Assembly (NCBI RefSeq): GCF_000494755.1
Contig: NC_022657.1
Span: 1,960,001-2,024,000 of the forward strand
Direction of reading: 5' to 3'
DNA: 64,000 nt
Source: Amorphoplanes friuliensis DSM 7358
GTDB lineage: Bacteria; Actinomycetota; Actinomycetes; Mycobacteriales; Micromonosporaceae
The stretch's first letter is position 1. Each line of letters starts with the position of its first letter. The translations under genes and the position numbers were made by a program. This document shows, in pieces, positions 23,276 through 30,672 of this stretch. The notes beneath the pieces were generated by a model. That model did no database searches and was not told where the DNA came from. It saw only the letters and a program-made list of their open reading frames with translations.

Positions 23276-25270
23276 ATGGGAGTCGCAACAGGCGGTGGGC
23301 GGGTCGACGTCTTCATCAGTTATGCCGGTCCGGACCGTCCGTGGGCCAGCTGGGCGGCGCAGCAGCTCGAGCGGGCCGGTATGTCGGTGGAGCTGACGCC
23401 GTGGGACTGGTCGGCTGGCGACAACTTTGTCCTGCGGATGAACGACGCGCTCGGCCGGGCGAACCGGGTGCTGGCGTTGTACTCGACGGCCTACTTCGCT
23501 CGGGACCGGTTCACCACCGACGAGTGGACGGCTGTGCTGGCGGAGCCGCCCGACGAGCACGGGGGGCGGCGGCTGGTGCCGGTCCGGGTCGAGAAGGTGA
23601 CGCCGCCGCCGATCCTGCGTGTGGTGACGTACCGGGACGTGTTCGGTCTGCCCGAGCAGCGTGCGCGGCAGGTGCTGCTGGAGGCGGTCGCCGGACGGAC
23701 GCGTCCGTCCGGCGACGTCCGGTTCCCTGGCGGCGATCCGGTCACGGCGTCGGTGGGCGGGGTACGGGTGCCGGGCTCGTTGCCTCCGGTGTGGAATGTG
23801 CGCCGCCGGAATCCGGCGTTCACCGGCCGTGGCCGGGAGCTGGCCGGGCTGCGTGAACGGCTCTGCTCGGGTGAGCGGGCGTTGGTACAGGCCCTGCACG
23901 GTATTGGCGGGGTCGGCAAAACTGAGCTTGCGGTGGAGTACACGCACCTGTTCGGCAACGAATACGACCTGGTGTGGTGGATCGACGCCGAAGTCCCGGA
24001 ACTGATCGGCGAGCAGCTGACCGCACTCGCCGCCGCGGCCGGCTGGACCGAGATCGGCGACGCAGCCGTCATCACAGCGGATGTGGTGCTGCGCCGACTG
24101 CAACGCGAGTCAGGGTGGCTACTGATCTACGACAACGCGGAAACCGTCAACGCGATCGCCGCGCTGATCCCCGACGGTGGCGGGCACGTGGTGATCACCT
24201 CCCGCAGCCAGCAGACCGGGGGTGTGGCGGCCGCCCCCATCAGCGTCGACCTGCTCGACAGGGAGACAGCGTCGCGTCTGGTGCGGGAGCTGGCCCCGGC
24301 CCTGCCGGAGGCAGACGCGGGTCGGCTCGCCGCCGCGGTCGGCGACCTTCCCCTGGCGCTGGGGCAAGCGGCCGGCTTGGTCGCCGAGACCGGCATGAGC
24401 GTCGATGAATATCTTGACGAGTTGTCCGCCAACCCTGCGGAGTTATTGGGGGAAGGGCCGACCGGCCGGTATCCGCAGTCGCTGGCGGCGGTCGTCACGG
24501 CGTCGATGCGGCACCTGTCCGGGCAAGATGAGGCGGCTGGCCAGGTGATGCGCCTGGTTGCCGTTTTGGCGCCGGAACCCGTGCCACTGTCCTGGCTGAC
24601 CGGCACTGCCGACGGCACCTTGCCGCGACCGCTGGCTACCGTCGCCGCGAGCACGACCGCGCGGCGGCGCATGCTCGGCCGGATCGCGGCCTTTGGGCTG
24701 GCCCGTGTCGACACCGACAACCTACAGGTCCACCGGCTCACTCAAGCCGTTATCACCCCCACTACCACCAGCCTCGAAATCGAACACGCCGACCGGTTGC
24801 TTGTTGCTGCCGCACCCGGTGACGAAAGTGATCCGGACCAGTGGCCGATGTGGGCAGCGCTGTTGCCACATCTTCTGGCACGAGCCACCGTTACCGCGAG
24901 CGCCGCCCTGCGCATGACCGCAGGGCGAGCTCTTTTCTACCTGCTACTGAGGGGCGAGCATCGCACCGCGCAGGCCCTAGCGACCGATTGGCACCAGCGT
25001 TGGCAGCAAACCGTCGGGCCGGACGATCGCGCAGTACTGGTCGCAGCCAGCCAGCTCGCCAACAGCCTCAACAGCCTGGGCGAGCACGAGCAGGCCCGCC
25101 GCCTGCACGAGGACACGCTGGCCGGGCGGCGGCGGGTCCAGGGCGACGACCACCCCGACACCCTCCACGCAGCCAACAACCTCGCCAACAGCCTCAACAG
25201 CCTGGGCGAGCACGAGCAAGCGCGCCGCCTACGCGAGGACATCGCCAAGCGCCGAGAAACTAACGGCTGA
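23276..25270 (+). CDS. TIR-NB-ARC-TPR (NLR-like/STAND) protein
   Basis: A 664-residue protein. A TIR domain at about residues 10-130 starts VDVFISYAGPDRPWASW and has TTDEWTAVL, where the Glu matches the catalytic position of NAD-cleaving TIR domains. An NB-ARC ATPase follows with Walker A GIGGVGKT (about 209-216), Walker B-like GWLLIYDNAE and GHVVITSRS. A winged-helix-like region comes next, and a C-terminus with only two TPR units sharing NSLNSLGEHEQARRL. Such proteins sense a trigger and act through TIR (antiphage STAND proteins); FxsT proteins share the layout. The frame is open back to 23183, but the ATG at 23276 sits right before the TIR domain. Relatives usually have longer TPR arrays. 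Confidence 0.85.
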   Translation: MGVATGGGRVDVFISYAGPDRPWASWAAQQLERAGMSVELTPWDWSAGDNFVLRMNDALGRANRVLALYSTAYFARDRFTTDEWTAVLAEPPDEHGGRRLVPVRVEKVTPPPILRVVTYRDVFGLPEQRARQVLLEAVAGRTRPSGDVRFPGGDPVTASVGGVRVPGSLPPVWNVRRRNPAFTGRGRELAGLRERLCSGERALVQALHGIGGVGKTELAVEYTHLFGNEYDLVWWIDAEVPELIGEQLTALAAAAGWTEIGDAAVITADVVLRRLQRESGWLLIYDNAETVNAIAALIPDGGGHVVITSRSQQTGGVAAAPISVDLLDRETASRLVRELAPALPEADAGRLAAAVGDLPLALGQAAGLVAETGMSVDEYLDELSANPAELLGEGPTGRYPQSLAAVVTASMRHLSGQDEAAGQVMRLVAVLAPEPVPLSWLTGTADGTLPRPLATVAASTTARRRMLGRIAAFGLARVDTDNLQVHRLTQAVITPTTTSLEIEHADRLLVAAAPGDESDPDQWPMWAALLPHLLARATVTASAALRMTAGRALFYLLLRGEHRTAQALATDWHQRWQQTVGPDDRAVLVAASQLANSLNSLGEHEQARRLHEDTLAGRRRVQGDDHPDTLHAANNLANSLNSLGEHEQARRLREDIAKRRETNG

Positions 25271-25296
25271 GCCCACGTGCCTCGAACGGAGAAGAT

Positions 25297-25720
25297 GTGA
25301 GTCATTCGGAGACGGCAACGTTGGCCTACTGGAGCGAACACCGCGATCAATTACGGCAATCCGAGACCCAACGAGCAATGCTGACTAACTACCTGCTGGT
25401 CGTCGCCGCCGCGTTGAGCGCCCTGATCGTGCAACAGAAATTCGCGGATTCTACGCTCCGCTGTCTGCCTTGATCACCGTTGTGGGGCTGTACAGGGCCC
25501 TCGCCACCGCGAAATACCACGAACGCGCCGAGTACCACCTACAACAGGCCAGGGCCCTCACCCAGATTCTGGTGACCGCGGCGCACTAACCGACAACACC
25601 GCCCTCGACCAAGCCCGAGAACGCCACTACCGGCGCTACCCACGACTACACCGACTACGCCTTCACCAGTTGTGGACGGGCCTCCATCTCGGCATCGCTG
25701 CCACGGCCTCACACTCATAA
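25297..25720 (+). pseudogene. Frameshifted small two-span membrane protein (SLATT-like?)
   Basis: A GTG at 25297, 26 bases after the TIR gene, opens a frame with HRDQLRQSETQRAMLTNYLL and a hydrophobic span ending at a TGA near 25473. From about 25450 the next frame continues sensibly with a second span (SALITVVGLYRALATAKYHE) and stops near 25590. A third frame continues with ALTDNTALDQARERHYRRY to the TAA at 25720. The three pieces read as one protein of about 140 residues broken by two single-base shifts. Two hydrophobic spans with flanking helices resemble SLATT-type membrane effectors that accompany TIR/NB-ARC genes; that family match is unverified. Confidence 0.65.
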
Positions 25721-26112
25721 TCATCACGGTCAGTTAATGAACACCCTAGGACGGCCTGATACCGCAGCTTCGTCACGCCAGCTCCACCAACACTTGGCGG
25801 AGTGTCATGCACGTCCTGATACCGATCTGTCACGCAGGTCCCGAGACACGACAATCCAGGGTGGGGACAGCGGTGAGAACTTTCCATACGTCTTCAAGGC
25901 GGCCCTGCGGGCCGCACGCGAGCCACTTTCGCCGGCCGCCCGCGCCTTGCCGCTCCGCTCCCGGCGCGGCCCGGCGAACCTTGCCGCGACATAGGCAGGC
26001 ACATCGAAGCCCCGGCGGCCTCGACTACGAGGATGCCGGGGCTTCGCGGATTGGGAGCATAGCCAACCGTTCATTCGCGCGCCCCCAGGCGCTTCAAGGC
26101 CGTAGTTAGGTC
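25721..26112. other. Intergenic segment without a convincing gene; contains a strong hairpin
   Basis: Short open frames here lack ribosome sites and family features. A near-perfect stem lies at 26005-26046: 12-base arms (CGAAGCCCCGGC and its complement) with an inner CCTCG/CGAGG stem and a four-base loop. A smaller hairpin (CGGCCC-TGC-GGGCCG) lies at 25900-25914. The large stem has no T-run, but it lies between convergent genes and may end transcription of both. Confidence 0.6.
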
Positions 26113-27711
26113 TTAGCTGTTTCCTTCACACAGAGTACTCATTACTTCCCTTACAATTGGAAGTCGGGCTTCCAGGAATTCCTCAAGCGTCGCCTTCCCG
26201 TAGTCGAGATCACTCGGAGCGGGCATCAGGTTCGACCGAAAAACCGAGTCGGCATGCCCGCCGAGATCAGCCGCAAGCTGCGGCAGGTAAACGTTCGGGT
26301 CATCATCGCTGACCTTATTGTTCTCCGAGGCGGCGAGCATACAGAAGTTGAGCAGGTAATTACGCTCGACATCCGGTCGGTTATTGCGTAGATAAGCTTC
26401 AGGATAGATGTGGTGAAACTGCTTTTTGTTGTACACCGATAAGGCGTCACTCGTGTCGATCGGAGCACCGTTAGTCAGGTTAACTGGCCCCTGTTTCGCC
26501 AGAGCCAACACAAAGGCCGCAGAACGCGAATTATTCTTACGGAAGGTGATTCTGCGCAGTGCAGCGTCACTTGGAATTGACCCGTAAGCGTCTAGGTCGC
26601 CTCCACTGACGACGAAATTTTGGATGCCCTCTAGATCCTTCGAGATGAAGTTCTCCGACGCTCCCCTGTATCGTTCGGAAAACGCCGTACGCCAGAACCA
26701 CTGCCGTACCCTACGAAGCTGCTCGGCCGATAGTGTCGCATTGTTGGCCCAGATGTAAGTCAAGATAACCAGATGAGCTTCGTACGGCAAGAAGTCGATC
26801 GAGTAGATCTTAAAATCTGTGACCAGCTGATCCACCGACCGCATCAGCGCCTTTTTCGTACGAGCCACCAGATCTTCCATCTCCTCTCCGGTCTTCTTCC
26901 GCAGCCCCATGATTCGCTCTTTGGCCACAGACTTGTTTTCAAGCGCGGAGAGGCACTTCAGTACTGTATTGCGGGGGATATCACCGTAGCTCTTCGACTC
27001 TAGGGATAGTGAGATGTCGTCGGCTTTGTCGTTCAGGTCGAACGACTTCGACCAAGTTGCAGCCACCATCAGATCGAATATTGACAACCTAGTGGCCGAG
27101 TTATTAATTCGTTCAAAGATCGGGCAGACTTCCTCTACCGTTAAACCTTTGAGGATGACTACAGGAACGCGGTAGTTCGTAAATACATGGACCAGCTCGT
27201 CCAATCGAGGCTGAAGGGTGGAAGCATCAGGATGGGATTGAAGCGCCGTTCTGAAGTTAAGCAGTTCAGTAGTCCGATACATCCAGCGAAGCGGAAACTC
27301 CACGGGGGAGTAGGAATCATCACCGGGCGTAAGAAATTCCTGGTCCTGCAAATTATAGACGGCGGAGAATCCGCTTTCCTTCGGTTCTGCACCCAAAGCG
27401 GCGTAGATGACCGTCATTCGTTGCTGGCCGTCAAGCACATAGTCCGTAGGGCTAAGCTCCTCCGTCTCCGGAAGGCGAAAATCGCCAATGTTGCGCTCAA
27501 CGGCAAGCTTCTCGGTCGTCTTCCAGAGAAGAAGGCTCCCGATAGGATAGTTACTTCCGATGCTATCCAGCAAGTCTCGCGCCTGATTAGGCTTCCAAAC
27601 AAAGGGCCTTTGAAACTGCGGCACTTTGATCAGTCCGTCACGGACATCCTTGATCAAATCAGCGAGGATCGGCGTCTTAGTTTCAAGCTTGCTGGCAACG
27701 TTGGCACGCAT
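26113..27711 (-). CDS. DUF262/DUF1524 protein (GmrSD-like nuclease family)
   Basis: A 532-residue protein. The N-terminal domain has VPQFQRPFVWK and DYVLDGQQRMT (about residue 90), the DGQQR signature of DUF262 (ParB/Srx-like fold). The C-terminal domain has QFHHIYPEAYLRNN (about residue 430), an HNH-type His-Me motif as in DUF1524. GmrSD-type enzymes restrict modified phage DNA, and related proteins occur in defence islands, so a restriction-type role is likely; the target is unknown. The ATG at 27711 follows GGAAG. Upstream reading to 28353 is GC-rich non-coding. Base composition is markedly more AT-rich than the chromosome. Confidence 0.85.
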   Translation of the reverse strand: MRANVASKLETKTPILADLIKDVRDGLIKVPQFQRPFVWKPNQARDLLDSIGSNYPIGSLLLWKTTEKLAVERNIGDFRLPETEELSPTDYVLDGQQRMTVIYAALGAEPKESGFSAVYNLQDQEFLTPGDDSYSPVEFPLRWMYRTTELLNFRTALQSHPDASTLQPRLDELVHVFTNYRVPVVILKGLTVEEVCPIFERINNSATRLSIFDLMVAATWSKSFDLNDKADDISLSLESKSYGDIPRNTVLKCLSALENKSVAKERIMGLRKKTGEEMEDLVARTKKALMRSVDQLVTDFKIYSIDFLPYEAHLVILTYIWANNATLSAEQLRRVRQWFWRTAFSERYRGASENFISKDLEGIQNFVVSGGDLDAYGSIPSDAALRRITFRKNNSRSAAFVLALAKQGPVNLTNGAPIDTSDALSVYNKKQFHHIYPEAYLRNNRPDVERNYLLNFCMLAASENNKVSDDDPNVYLPQLAADLGGHADSVFRSNLMPAPSDLDYGKATLEEFLEARLPIVREVMSTLCEGNS

Positions 27712-28279
27712 AACTTCCGATCCTAAGGCATGGGTAGCCTCAAGTGCCCGCTTGCCTTTGCCCGCGAAACGGGCGGGTCTTGGGCGGCGGATGCTTACGG
27801 CGTACCGCTTGCTGGGCTTCGTCTCCTTGCCGCGAGCCCATAGCCTGTTAGGCGTACTTACGCCTCCGGCGGGTAGGGCCTCCGGCCCTACGACCCGGGA
27901 GGGCCTCCGGCGGCCGGGGCTCCGCCCCTGGACCCTGGGCCGCTCTGGGATGGCCGGAACCCGGCGGACCATCGCACACCGGAGGCCACCAGACCGCGCC
28001 TGCCTGGTCCAGGTCGTTCGTCCAGCGGGGCGCTCCACCTGGACCAGGCAGGCGCGGCCCGGCCGAGCGAAGCTTGCGCGACGGGATGCCATACCGGAAC
28101 ACAGACCACCTATCGCTTTGAAGATCGAGGGATTAACAAGTCTCAAGATCATGCGGCCCAACGAGGGCACAAGCCCCGCCGTAAAGAGCCGAAAAGCGAT
28201 GACAACGAGCGCGAACGATATGCCCTGGTCAGCGCCGCCATTCGTCACACCGGCCGAGGTCAGCGCACTACCCCGCTTG
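27712..28279. other. Gene-free GC-rich palindromic region inside the right end of the element
   Basis: No open frame here has a ribosome site or recognisable product. The segment is dominated by inverted repeats. There is an 8-base hairpin (GTAGGGCC-TCC-GGCCCTAC, 27873-27891), a GGGGC-TCC-GCCCC stem just after it, and a 21-base perfect inverted repeat at 27994-28057. By location it could hold cis sites for replication or transfer of the element. Confidence 0.6.
27994..28057. repeat. 21-bp perfect inverted repeat with 22-base loop
   Basis: Arms at 27994-28014 and 28037-28057 are exact reverse complements and include TGCCTGGTCCAGGT. The loop is 28015-28036. It is the longest perfect inverted repeat I noticed in the window and lies about 220 bases from attR. 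Confidence 0.92.
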
Positions 28280-28308
28280 GTTCGAGATGTACTACAACGT
28301 CTGACCTG
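28280..28308 (+). other. attR core: 29-bp copy of the glnA 3' end
   Basis: Identical to 17617-17645, including the glnA stop codon, but with no coding sequence of glnA before it. It marks the right boundary of the integrated element; chromosomal genes resume with cutA. Confidence 0.93.
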
Positions 28309-28321
28309 TTCTGACGCCTGA

Positions 28322-28364
28322 AACGGTGGCATGCCCCGGCTCCCAGCCGACATGGCCGCCGTTT
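28322..28364 (-). pseudogene. Possible relic of a second integrase 3' end beside attR
   Basis: This stretch aligns with 17715-17757, the stop region of the integrase gene, at 36 of about 43 positions with two single-base gaps, including a 12-base identical run (TGGCCGCCGTTT). Lying just outside attR, it would fit an older element once present at the same site. The match is short, so chance or a shared att-arm sequence remain possible. Confidence 0.4.
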
Positions 28365-28423
28365 GTGTCCCCGGCGCGGATCAGACAATGCAGTTCATGC
28401 AGCTGTAATCGAAGGAGACCCCG

Positions 28424-28747
28424 ATGGAAAGTGATCACGTCGTAGTCCTGACCACGACACCCTCGGAAGAGGAGGGCCGAAAGATCGCGCACGAGCTGGT
28501 CGAGGCCCGGCTGGCCGCGTGCGTGCAGATCACCTCGCCTGTCCGCTCGGTTTACCGGTGGCAGGGCGAGATCTACGACGAGCCGGAGTGGCAGCTGTGG
28601 ATCAAGACCGCGTCCGACAAGGTCGACGACCTTGTGGCCTGGCTGCCCGAGCACCACAGCAGCGAGGTCCCAGAAGTGATCGTCCTGCCGATCACCGGCG
28701 GGTGGAGCAGGTACCTGGATTGGATCGTGGCGGAGACCCGCGTCTGA
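28424..28747 (+). CDS. cutA: CutA-like divalent-cation tolerance protein
   Basis: A 107-residue protein matching the CutA1 family over its whole length: VVVLTTTPSEEEGRKIAHEL, RLAACVQITSPVRSVYRWQG, WQLWIKTASDKVDDL, HSSEVPEVIVLPI and GWSRYLDWI. CutA1 forms a very stable trimer with a ferredoxin-like fold; its link to copper tolerance is historical and the exact role is unsettled. AAGGAG lies 8 bases before the ATG. It is the first chromosomal gene after the integrated element. Confidence 0.93.
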   Translation: MESDHVVVLTTTPSEEEGRKIAHELVEARLAACVQITSPVRSVYRWQGEIYDEPEWQLWIKTASDKVDDLVAWLPEHHSSEVPEVIVLPITGGWSRYLDWIVAETRV

Positions 28748-28807
28748 GAAGGTCTCCGGGGAACGCCCGCGGGCCTGGTGAGCGACGGACAGGGAGGTGG
28801 ACCGAGG

Positions 28808-29326
28808 ATGCGCAACGACGTGCTTCGGAGACTGGCTGAGGTGGTCGAGTCCATCACCGTCGCGCATCCGGTACGGGTTGCTGTCGATGGGGTGCCCGCC
28901 TCCGGTAAGACCACGCTGGCCGACGAGTTGGCCGGTGTCTTGCGTGCGCAGGGTCGTGACGTCGTTCGGGCGACGATCGACGACTTCCTCTTCCCGCGGG
29001 CGCGGCGTTATGCGCGCGGGGAGTATTCGGCCGAGGGCTGCTACTTCGACACTCACGACAACGACGGGTTGAAGCGGGTGCTGCTCGATCCGCTCGGGCC
29101 GGGTGGTGATCGACAGTTTCAGGACACCCTCTACGACCGGGCGGCGGATGCCGTGCTGTCTCCGCCGGTCAGGACGGCGCCGGCCGGCGCTGTGCTGATC
29201 TTTGACGGGGTCTTCCTGATGCGGCCCGAGCTGAATGATCGGTGGGACCTGCGGATTCTGGTGTCTACGGCGTTCGAGACCACCTTGGAACGGGCCGTGA
29301 TCCGGGAGCGCGGGGTGTTGTCATAG
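28808..29326 (+). CDS. P-loop uridine kinase-like protein, interrupted by an in-frame amber codon
   Basis: A 172-residue reading frame with Walker A GVPASGKTT (about residues 29-37), ATIDDFLFPRARRYARGEYS and VLIFDGVFLMRPEL, as in uridine kinase-like phosphotransferases of actinobacteria. It stops at TAG (29324-29326) after RERGVLS. The same frame continues with ADVERRWRERYLPAQELYN and DVIVHNDDPGQP, which is how the C-terminus of these kinases normally reads. The gene therefore looks split by a nonsense codon, and the truncated product lacks the expected last helix. A GGAGGTGG ribosome site precedes the ATG at 28808. Confidence 0.8.
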   Translation: MRNDVLRRLAEVVESITVAHPVRVAVDGVPASGKTTLADELAGVLRAQGRDVVRATIDDFLFPRARRYARGEYSAEGCYFDTHDNDGLKRVLLDPLGPGGDRQFQDTLYDRAADAVLSPPVRTAPAGAVLIFDGVFLMRPELNDRWDLRILVSTAFETTLERAVIRERGVLS

Positions 29327-29455
29327 GCCGACGTCGAACGGCGTTGGCGCGAGCGTTACCTGCCCGCGCAGGAGTTGTACAACGCGGCGGTTCTTCCCAC
29401 CGGGCGGGCCGACGTCATCGTGCACAACGACGATCCCGGGCAGCCGGTCTGCGAG

Positions 29456-29713
29456 ATGCGGCACGCCGGCTGCGCCTGCCCGTGCTGCGGATACGTCACC
29501 TTGGAGCAGCGCGGGGAGTACGAGATCTGTCCCGTGTGCTTCTGGGAGGACGACGGGCAGGACGATCACGACGCCCACGAGGTGCGGGGCGGGCCCAACA
29601 GGGCGCTCAGTCTGACGCAGGCCAGGGCCAACTTCGCAGCGTTCGGGGCCTCGGACGAACGGCGGCGTCACCTGGTGCGGCCGCCGAGAGCGGACGAACG
29701 TGACCGCCGGTAG
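29456..29713 (+). CDS. CPCC-family cysteine-rich protein, in frame with the kinase C-terminus
   Basis: About 85 residues with CACPCCGYVTLE and YEICPVCFWEDDGQDD, two CxxC-type pairs that should bind zinc, followed by GGPNRALSLTQARANF. This is the pattern of the CPCC cysteine-rich family, function unknown. No stop separates it from the kinase C-terminal remnant, so the frame from the amber codon to 29713 encodes kinase tail plus CPCC domain. The ATG at 29456 is the likely independent start, but no clear ribosome site precedes it. Confidence 0.7.
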   Translation: MRHAGCACPCCGYVTLEQRGEYEICPVCFWEDDGQDDHDAHEVRGGPNRALSLTQARANFAAFGASDERRRHLVRPPRADERDRR

Positions 29714-29723
29714 CGTGCCGGGC

Positions 29724-30083
29724 ATGGGAACCCATTGGACGTTGGGGTGCGATGCTGCCGACCCGCAGCGGCTGGCCGCATTCTGGGCGCAGGCGCTGCG
29801 TTATGTGCCGGAGCCGGGCTACGACGGTCCTGACAATGCTTCGCTGATCGATCCGGCGGGGAAAGGGCCGGCGATCAGCTTCCTGCGGGTGCCTGAGGGC
29901 AAGACCGCCAAGAACAGGATGCACATCGACATCCGGGTCGGCGGCGAGCACCTCATCCGTACCCGGGTGGCCGAGCTCGTCACCGCCGGGGCGACCGTGG
30001 TGCGTGAGGAGTCCTACGGCGGTGACGAGCTGGGTCATGTGGTCATGCTCGATCCCGAAGGGAACGAGTTCTGCGTGGCCTGA
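29724..30083 (+). CDS. VOC family (glyoxalase-like) protein
   Basis: A 119-residue single-domain protein: WTLGCDAADPQRLAAFWAQAL, then FLRVPEGKTAKNRMHIDI and VVMLDPEGNEFCV. This is the glyoxalase/bleomycin-resistance (VOC) fold with the usual His and Glu metal-ligand positions (MHIDI, EGNEF). Substrate unknown. The ATG at 29724 starts right at the conserved beta strand; a GTG at 29700 inside the CPCC gene end is an alternative. Confidence 0.85.
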   Translation: MGTHWTLGCDAADPQRLAAFWAQALRYVPEPGYDGPDNASLIDPAGKGPAISFLRVPEGKTAKNRMHIDIRVGGEHLIRTRVAELVTAGATVVREESYGGDELGHVVMLDPEGNEFCVA

Positions 30084-30086
30084 CGA

Positions 30087-30536
30087 TCAGCCGTCGACGC
30101 TCGTCTTCGAGACGGTCTTGCAGTACTGACCGGTCTCGTCGGCGGGACCGTCGAAGAGGCAGACCTTCAGTTTGATGGTGTCACCGGCGTTGATGTTCCG
30201 CGGCGCGAACGGGTCCCAGATGACGGCGGCGCCGGCCAGGCCGTTGCCGTTGTACTCGGACTTCTGCTCACCGTTGTTGACGGTCGAGAACGCCGTGACG
30301 CCGTGGCCGTCGGAGCAGTAGTCGTGGATGACCAGGTAGTCGTCGTTGTTGCCACCGCCCGCGGCACCCGGGCCGTAGTCGACGAACTCCACCGAGCCGC
30401 AACCGTTGGTGGTCTTGACCGTGAAGCTGTCGTCGGTCGCCGCGAACGCGGCCCCGGGCGACAGCAGAACCGCGGCACCGGCCGCGGCGGCCGAGGCCAG
30501 CGCGGCACGCCGGACGAACCTTGTGCTGAGTTTCAT
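30087..30536 (-). CDS. Small secreted protein of unknown function
   Basis: A 149-residue protein with a signal peptide: FVRRAALASAAAAGAAVLL and cleavage near GAAFA-ATDD. The mature part has four Cys (NGCGS, HDYCSD, KVCLF, GQYCKT) that could make two disulfides, plus Gly/Asn-rich loops. No family recognised. AGGAG lies about 10 bases before the ATG. It is convergent with the VOC gene, 3 bases apart. Confidence 0.75.
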   Translation of the reverse strand: MKLSTRFVRRAALASAAAAGAAVLLSPGAAFAATDDSFTVKTTNGCGSVEFVDYGPGAAGGGNNDDYLVIHDYCSDGHGVTAFSTVNNGEQKSEYNGNGLAGAAVIWDPFAPRNINAGDTIKLKVCLFDGPADETGQYCKTVSKTSVDG

Positions 30537-30672
30537 GGGTGGATCAGCTCCTGTCTCACTCGCGAAAGACAACCCCGTCGAGCATCCGAATTCCATGATG
30601 GACGCTCGATCTTTGTAGCAGCGCGAAGTGATGAGGATCAACGTCCGAACAGCCGATACCCAGTGATGAACG

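Larger units (their letters stand above)
17617..28308. mobile_element. Integrated AICE-like element in the glnA 3' end (about 10.7 kb)
   Basis: Bounded by perfect 29-bp repeats, with a tyrosine integrase and an overlapping excisionase gene at the left end, both pointing toward attL, and a remnant of a replication initiator next to them. This is the int-xis-rep order of actinomycete integrative and conjugative elements. I find no FtsK/TraSA-like translocase and the rep gene is truncated, so self-transfer is unlikely. Cargo: a type VII secretion-substrate-like cassette, two membrane genes, a TIR-NB-ARC-TPR protein, a broken membrane gene and a DUF262 protein. Several cargo genes are clearly more AT-rich than the flanks, which points to foreign origin. 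Confidence 0.9.

Noticed and set aside
25805..26074. Small minus-strand frame of 89 residues in the gap before the DUF262 gene
   Set aside because: Arg/Ala/Ser-rich with no homology signal, and it overlaps the strong hairpin.
27626..28321. 231-residue plus-strand frame near attR
   Set aside because: It begins inside the start of the DUF262 gene, crosses palindromes and attR, and has no ribosome site or domain.
27712..28353. N-terminal extension of the DUF262 protein up to 28353
   Set aside because: It would run through attR and GC palindromes; the conserved domain begins just after the ATG at 27711, which has a ribosome site.
28292..29056. 254-residue minus-strand frame opposite cutA and the kinase
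   Set aside because: Antisense composition; the plus-strand products are recognisable families.
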